A DNA stretch of 18,643 nt from Leyella stercorea. Lineage in GTDB: Bacteria > Bacteroidota > Bacteroidia > Bacteroidales > Bacteroidaceae. Positions 15,137-18,643 of this stretch are shown piece by piece. The notes under the pieces were generated by a model. It was not told the DNA's origin, did no database searches, and worked only from the letters and a program-made list of their open reading frames with translations. The DNA lies in NCBI RefSeq assembly GCF_021531655.1, contig NZ_JADYUF010000057.1, positions 1 to 18,643 on the forward strand, given 5' to 3'. Position 1 is the first letter of the stretch. Each line of letters starts with the position of its first letter. Position numbers and translations under genes: made by a program.

Positions 15137-15655
15137 TTACAGTTCCAATGTGCGCATCTCAGCATTCTGCATGGGGGCGATGTCCTTCATAGGCCGATTG
15201 TAATACACGCTCTGTATCGCCTTGTTTATTATGCCGTGGCCTACTGCCAACACGGTCTTTCCAGCGTATTTAGTGCGTATGAAGTCAAGGAACCGGCTGC
15301 CTCGAAGCTTCATGGCCTCAAGCGTCTCAATGTCGTCGGGCCACACGGCATCCTTAAGGTCGGGGATATAACGGCCCGTAAACCCTCCCCAATCACGCTC
15401 ACGCAGCAACTGGGTCTGCTCAATCTGCGGCTCGGCTCCATCGAAATGGGGCTGCGCTATGATTCGGCATGTGTCGTAGGCACGCTTAAGGTCGCTCGAC
15501 ACAAAGGCGTCGATAGGTGTCGATGTCATCTGTCGGGCTACGGCTTCAGCCTGCTCTATACCATGCAGGGTCAGACAACCCGGTGTCTGACCCTGCATTA
15601 TTCTGTTTACATTGTCCACGGTCTCACCGTGACGGACAAGCAATAGTCGTGTCAT
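15137..15655 (-). CDS. Histidine phosphatase family protein (phosphoglycerate mutase-like)
   Basis: A 172-residue cytosolic protein with the histidine-phosphatase signature LLLVRHGET at residues 4-12 (catalytic H9 flanked by R8) and the second histidine in AVGHGIINKAI (about 139-149). Other family marks are the RAYDTCRII segment and ERDWGGFTGR. It lies in the short, cofactor-independent branch (CobC/GpmB-like); the substrate is unknown. The ATG at 15655 begins MTRLLLVRHGE, 7 bp after the trxB stop. A longer in-frame reading to 15790 would overlap trxB and has no family counterpart. Codons 20-31 (MQGQTPGCLTLH) contain a perfect 15-bp inverted repeat. It is probably the last gene of a gpx-trxB-phosphatase operon. 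Confidence 0.9.
   Translation of the reverse strand: MTRLLLVRHGETVDNVNRIMQGQTPGCLTLHGIEQAEAVARQMTSTPIDAFVSSDLKRAYDTCRIIAQPHFDGAEPQIEQTQLLRERDWGGFTGRYIPDLKDAVWPDDIETLEAMKLRGSRFLDFIRTKYAGKTVLAVGHGIINKAIQSVYYNRPMKDIAPMQNAEMRTLEL
15563..15598. repeat. Perfect 15-bp inverted repeat inside the phosphatase gene
   Basis: ATGCAGGGTCAGACA (15563-15577), a 6-nt loop ACCCGG and TGTCTGACCCTGCAT (15584-15598) are exact reverse complements. It covers codons 20-31 of the gene, close to the 5' end of its message, and would make a very stable mRNA hairpin. Confidence 0.9.
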
Positions 15656-15662
15656 TTGTTGT

Positions 15663-16610
15663 TTATTTGTTGTGCTCGGTGAGCCAGCGCTCAGCCTCAA
15701 GAGCAGCCTTGCAGCCCGAACCGGCAGCCACAATGGCCTGACGATAAGTCGGGTCGGCGCAGTCGCCTGCTGCAAAAACTCCGTCGACATTGGTGCGCGG
15801 TGTGCTACCGATGGTCTTGATGTATCCAGTCTCGTCGCATTCTACAGCCGGGCGGAACACGTCGGTGTTGGGCTTGTGGCCGATAGCGAGGAAGAATCCG
15901 TCTATAGCTATGTCGTAATGAGTCTCGTCTGCCTCGCCCTTGCGCTTAACGAGGTGTGCACCCTCAACGCCGTCCTCACCAAAGAGACCTTCGGTGTTGT
16001 GCTCGTAGAGTATCTCAATTTTGTCGTTGTCCTCAACGCGCTTGCGCATAACGTCAGAAGCACGCAGATAAGGCTTGCGTACAATCATGTACACCTTCTT
16101 GCACAGACCTGCCAGGTAGAGAGCCTCCTCGCAAGCTGTATCACCACCGCCTACAACGGCAACCGTACGCTTGCGATAGAAGAATCCGTCGCATGTGGCG
16201 CAGGCGCTCACGCCCTGACCGTTATACTTCTTCTCGTCGTCCAGACCAAGATACTTGGCGCTGGCACCGGTTGCTATGATTACTGTGTCAGCCTCAATCT
16301 CCACTCCAGTATCTGTAGTGAGCACGTATGGCTGCGATGCAAAGTCGGCCTTTACGATTGAACCCTCGCGCATGTCAACACCGAAGCGCTCTGCCTGTTT
16401 GCGCAGGTCGAGCATCATCTGGTTGCCGTCAACGCCCTCGGGATAGCCGGGGAAGTTTTCTACTACGGTTGTCTGTGTCAGCTGTCCGCCAGTCTGTATG
16501 CCACAGTATTCTACCGGACTGAGGTTTGCACGACCTGCATATATTGCGGCTGTGTAACCAGCAGGGCCGCTACCAACGATGAGGCAGCGTACGTGTTCTC
16601 TGTTTTCCAT
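15663..16610 (-). CDS. trxB: Thioredoxin-disulfide reductase
   Basis: A 315-residue cytosolic flavoenzyme that passes electrons from NADPH via FAD to thioredoxin. The FAD-binding GSGPAGYTAAIYAGRA is at residues 13-28, the redox-active dithiol is C137-A-T-C140 in SACATCDGFF, the NADPH-binding GGGDTA is at 154-159, and the C-terminal FAD motif GVFAAGDCAD sits near 280-290. Length matches low-molecular-weight TrxB. It starts 12 bp after the stop of a Cys-type glutathione peroxidase that should be reduced by thioredoxin, so the two fit one pathway. Confidence 0.97.
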   Translation of the reverse strand: MENREHVRCLIVGSGPAGYTAAIYAGRANLSPVEYCGIQTGGQLTQTTVVENFPGYPEGVDGNQMMLDLRKQAERFGVDMREGSIVKADFASQPYVLTTDTGVEIEADTVIIATGASAKYLGLDDEKKYNGQGVSACATCDGFFYRKRTVAVVGGGDTACEEALYLAGLCKKVYMIVRKPYLRASDVMRKRVEDNDKIEILYEHNTEGLFGEDGVEGAHLVKRKGEADETHYDIAIDGFFLAIGHKPNTDVFRPAVECDETGYIKTIGSTPRTNVDGVFAAGDCADPTYRQAIVAAGSGCKAALEAERWLTEHNK

Positions 16611-16622
16611 TACTTATATTGT

Positions 16623-17171
16623 TTATAGTAGTTCTTCAATTTGTTTTGCTATGTTGTCGATGCTTTCTGTAGGTTCGAAGCGAGCCATCACCTGTCCGCG
16701 CTTGTTGACGAGGAATTTGGTGAAGTTCCATTTGATGTCGCTTGTCTCCTTATAGTCGGGATTCTCCTTTGAGAGGATTTCCTCGAGTACCGGTGTGAGC
16801 TTGTGTGCGGGGTCGAAACCTGCAAACGACTTCTGCTCCTTAAGGAACTTATAGAGCGGATCGGCATCGTCGCCGTTCACCTTTATCTTCTTAAACCGTG
16901 GAAACTCTGTGCCGTATGTCAGCTTGCAGAACTGATGTATCGACTCGTCGGTGCCTGGTGCCTGTGCTCCAAACTGATTGCAGGGGAAATCCAAGACCTC
17001 AAATCCCTGTGCGTGGTATTTTTCATAGAGTTTCTCCAACTCTTCGTACTGCGGTGTAAATCCGCATTTAGTGGCGGTATTGACAATGAGAAGCACTTCG
17101 TTGGCATACTCCTTCAGAGATACTTCCTTTCCTTTTCTGTCCTTTACAGAGAATTCATAAACAGTTCTCAT
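16623..17171 (-). CDS. Glutathione peroxidase family, thioredoxin-dependent type
   Basis: A 182-residue thiol peroxidase reducing hydrogen peroxide or organic hydroperoxides. The peroxidatic cysteine is C36 (NTATKCGFT), replacing selenocysteine. The other catalytic residues are present: Q70 (FPCNQFGAQ), W148 and N149 (IKWNFTKFLV). C82 (HQFCKLTYG) sits where the resolving cysteine of thioredoxin-using GPx enzymes lies, so thioredoxin rather than glutathione is the likely reductant. This agrees with trxB being the next gene. The ATG at 17171 (MRTVYEFSV) is preferred. A longer reading to 17273 adds 34 residues that no family member has and runs through the promoter region. A purine-rich AAAGGAAAGAAA precedes the ATG. 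Confidence 0.94.
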   Translation of the reverse strand: MRTVYEFSVKDRKGKEVSLKEYANEVLLIVNTATKCGFTPQYEELEKLYEKYHAQGFEVLDFPCNQFGAQAPGTDESIHQFCKLTYGTEFPRFKKIKVNGDDADPLYKFLKEQKSFAGFDPAHKLTPVLEEILSKENPDYKETSDIKWNFTKFLVNKRGQVMARFEPTESIDNIAKQIEELL

Positions 17172-17218
17172 TTTCTTTCCTTTTCTGTTTTTATGTGTTT
17201 CAATCTTTATATGAGGTA

Positions 17219-17226
17219 CAAAATTA
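17219..17226 (-). promoter_or_regulatory. -7 box for the gpx-trxB operon
   Basis: On the minus strand TAATTTTG matches TAnnTTTG. CTTG (17248-17245), 18 bp upstream, is an imperfect -33. Transcription would start near 17212, about 40 nt before the gpx ATG. Confidence 0.5.
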
Positions 17227-17291
17227 GATAAAAATAATGAGAAACAAGAAATACATTTACAATGATTTGTCAATTATAGTCAAAAAAAACA

Positions 17292-18308
17292 TTATTTTTC
17301 TGCAATGCACTCTGCCTCAACAAGCCATTCCGGACGGCACACTTTGCCGTGTACTATGATGTATGGCACACTTGGGAAGCGACTGCTGAATACGGCATCC
17401 ACCACCTCATAGTCGCTTATGTCGCGCAGATATACTATGAAATAACGTATGTCGGACATCTTGGCTTCGCCTTCGGCAAGCAGAGCCTCCACATTTTCAA
17501 GCAGTCTGTACGTCTGGCGTTCCACATCGCCCAGATACAGCACGTCGCCATGATTGTCTATACTTGCTGTACCCGAAACATAGTAGTGGCTGACATTGTC
17601 TACGGTGAGTCGTGTGGCACGTTCGAAAGCCACTCCATACTCATGCGTAGGATTAAGATATTCGGGAGCCTTTAGGTATGTCTTCTGCTCTTCGGCTATT
17701 TCGGGATAAGTCAGAAAGTCGATGGCTACACATGCATGACGCGACTGGCTGTCGCCACCAATACCCGTAGACGCTATATAATGGTTGTCGGCGGTAAGCC
17801 CGTAACGCTCGAATATGTCGTTGCGCGCCTTCACCACGCCCGCATAGTTGACGTCTATATCGGCTATGTATATCCATGTGCGCACCAGATGGGTGCTCAT
17901 GTCAAGCCCATGCGCCTCCATATAGTTAATGTATTTCTCAAAGAGCATCATAGTCTGCATATACGAGCGATGGCCCTCTGCCTCTTCTTCGCTAAGGCGG
18001 AGGCTGTGCAGACGGAAGCATTCGTCAAGATCGGATGTCTTCACGAGTACAGCAATCTTCGAACCGCACAATGGGGCTTGCCCTACTATGCTGCACGGGG
18101 CCTTGCTGAGCATGTCGGTATACAATGCCGATTCGCTGAACATTGTGTTCTGATTGCGTATGTCGCTGAGGAATACTTTCGAGTAAACTATACGGCGACC
18201 ATTCTGCTTCTCTTCATTGATATATTCGCCTACCGTAGCTTCGAGTTCTTCTATGCGCACCGCAAACGACTGTCTGTCTTTCGGATAAAAAATCTTGTAA
18301 TTTTCCAT
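17292..18308 (-). CDS. Two-domain Rid/chorismatase-like protein
   Basis: A 338-residue protein whose halves both resemble the YjgF/Rid fold. The N-terminal half has SIVGQAPLCGSKIAVLV (73-89). The middle holds VRTWIYIADIDVNYAGVVKARND and HYIASTGIGG (177-185). The C-terminal half reads YYVSGTASIDNHGDVLYLGD and RYFIVYLRDISDYEVV and ends VEAECIA. This layout resembles FkbO/Hyg5/XanB2-type chorismatases, which split chorismate into hydroxybenzoates or dihydrodiols. The arginine that RidA uses to hold imine substrates is not present in the equivalent PSVPYIIVHG stretch, so imine deaminase activity is doubtful. It is a single gene with its own promoter, so the context gives no pathway. An unknown Rid-like role remains possible. 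Confidence 0.75.
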   Translation of the reverse strand: MENYKIFYPKDRQSFAVRIEELEATVGEYINEEKQNGRRIVYSKVFLSDIRNQNTMFSESALYTDMLSKAPCSIVGQAPLCGSKIAVLVKTSDLDECFRLHSLRLSEEEAEGHRSYMQTMMLFEKYINYMEAHGLDMSTHLVRTWIYIADIDVNYAGVVKARNDIFERYGLTADNHYIASTGIGGDSQSRHACVAIDFLTYPEIAEEQKTYLKAPEYLNPTHEYGVAFERATRLTVDNVSHYYVSGTASIDNHGDVLYLGDVERQTYRLLENVEALLAEGEAKMSDIRYFIVYLRDISDYEVVDAVFSSRFPSVPYIIVHGKVCRPEWLVEAECIAEK

Positions 18309-18343
18309 GTCTTGTTTATATGCAAATAGCTTTCTTATGACAA

Positions 18344-18375
18344 CAAAATTACGCGTTTTTTACGCAACCTGCAAA
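18344..18375 (-). promoter_or_regulatory. Promoter of the Rid-like gene
   Basis: On the minus strand TTTG (18375-18372), a 20-bp spacer and TAATTTTG (18351-18344) match the Bacteroidetes consensus. The predicted start near 18337 leaves about 29 nt before the ATG. The spacer holds a small inverted repeat, GCGT-AAAAA-ACGC, of unknown meaning. Confidence 0.7.
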
Positions 18376-18505
18376 TATTAAGTGAATAATACCTATTAAT
18401 AAGTAATGTACCGTTGGATATCCGGCTTTTTATTAATATTATTTTGTCACAAAGATGAAGAAAATCGACACGATTAACATTTGTTATTTTTTTTAATTTC
18501 GCATA

Positions 18506-18536
18506 TTTGTTATTTAATCGAAAATACCTAAATTTG
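18506..18536 (+). promoter_or_regulatory. Rightward promoter for a gene beyond the window
   Basis: TTTG (18506-18509), a 19-bp spacer and TAAATTTG (18529-18536) match the consensus. Transcription would start near 18543 and leave the window. The remaining 18376-18643 is AT-rich and holds no supported gene. An ATG at 18628 opens a reading frame (MWILF) that the window end cuts after five codons. Confidence 0.6.
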
Positions 18537-18643
18537 GAAAATTTAAATCAAACCTTAAAGTACAAACAAAGTATCTATTATTAGTTGATTATCAGTATTA
18601 TACGCTCTAAACGGTAGAAAAGTGGCTATGTGGATTCTGTTTA

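Noticed and set aside
15656..15790. Longer histidine phosphatase overlapping trxB
   Set aside because: The extra 45 residues overlap the trxB 3' end in another frame, and the family begins just before the RHGE motif.
17172..17273. 34-residue extension of the glutathione peroxidase
   Set aside because: It runs through the predicted promoter, is not family-like, and the ATG at 17171 has a purine-rich stretch in front of it.
17281..17300. Terminator after the Rid-like gene
   Set aside because: There is a run of eight T on the minus strand, but only a 4-bp hairpin can be drawn before it; too weak to call.
18628..18643. Start of a rightward gene (MWILF...)
   Set aside because: Only five codons before the window ends; kept as a remark under the promoter, not as a gene.

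Overview
The window looks like chromosomal DNA of a Bacteroidales bacterium, most likely a Prevotella-type or close relative. Three things point there. The proteins belong to Bacteroidetes-flavoured families: a DUF3943 outer-membrane protein, an ExbB / 4-TM protein / ExbD / ExbD cluster, and a two-domain Rid-like protein. Most transcription units start behind Bacteroidetes-type promoters (TTTG, 19-21 bp, TAnnTTTG). Start codons generally lack strong Shine-Dalgarno sequences. Gene content is mostly housekeeping. I see no transposase, integrase, phage gene, CRISPR array, toxin-antitoxin pair or recognisable defence system.

Layout. At the left edge (1-187) a strong leftward promoter feeds a leader with boxA-like repeats, probably the start of an rRNA operon lying outside the window. 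From 271 to 3920 on the minus strand is a two-gene operon: a DAACS-type dicarboxylate/amino-acid symporter, coupled by an ATGA overlap to a large predicted outer-membrane DUF3943 protein. Divergent from it on the plus strand run rsmF-like rRNA m5C methyltransferase, thyA and folA. ThyA makes dTMP and dihydrofolate, and FolA reduces the dihydrofolate, so the pair forms the thymidylate cycle. Between thyA and folA, and again after folA, are unusually dense repeats. From 7665 leftward-reading genes run to 18308: an Lrp/AsnC regulator; an ExbB - membrane protein - ExbD - ExbD energy-transducing cluster; mfd (transcription-repair coupling); a DPM1-like glycosyltransferase; a peroxide/thiol cluster (histidine phosphatase, thioredoxin reductase, Cys-type glutathione peroxidase); and a Rid/chorismatase-like protein.

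The unusual part is the non-coding and low-complexity DNA rather than a new protein system. Seven-base-period repeats occur in three places: next to the rsmF stop codon, in the thyA-folA spacer where they are mixed with short-stem hairpins, and inside the mfd reading frame. The thyA-folA spacer changes orientation halfway, so its two arms are complementary. A 21-nt stretch after thyA is perfectly complementary to the last 21 nt up to and including the A and T of the folA start codon. Between folA and lrp lie two arrays of 22-bp period and a 170-bp imperfect palindrome with terminal inverted repeats, resembling a MITE/REP-like element. A perfect 15-bp inverted repeat sits inside the histidine-phosphatase gene. 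All functional readings of these repeats are inference.
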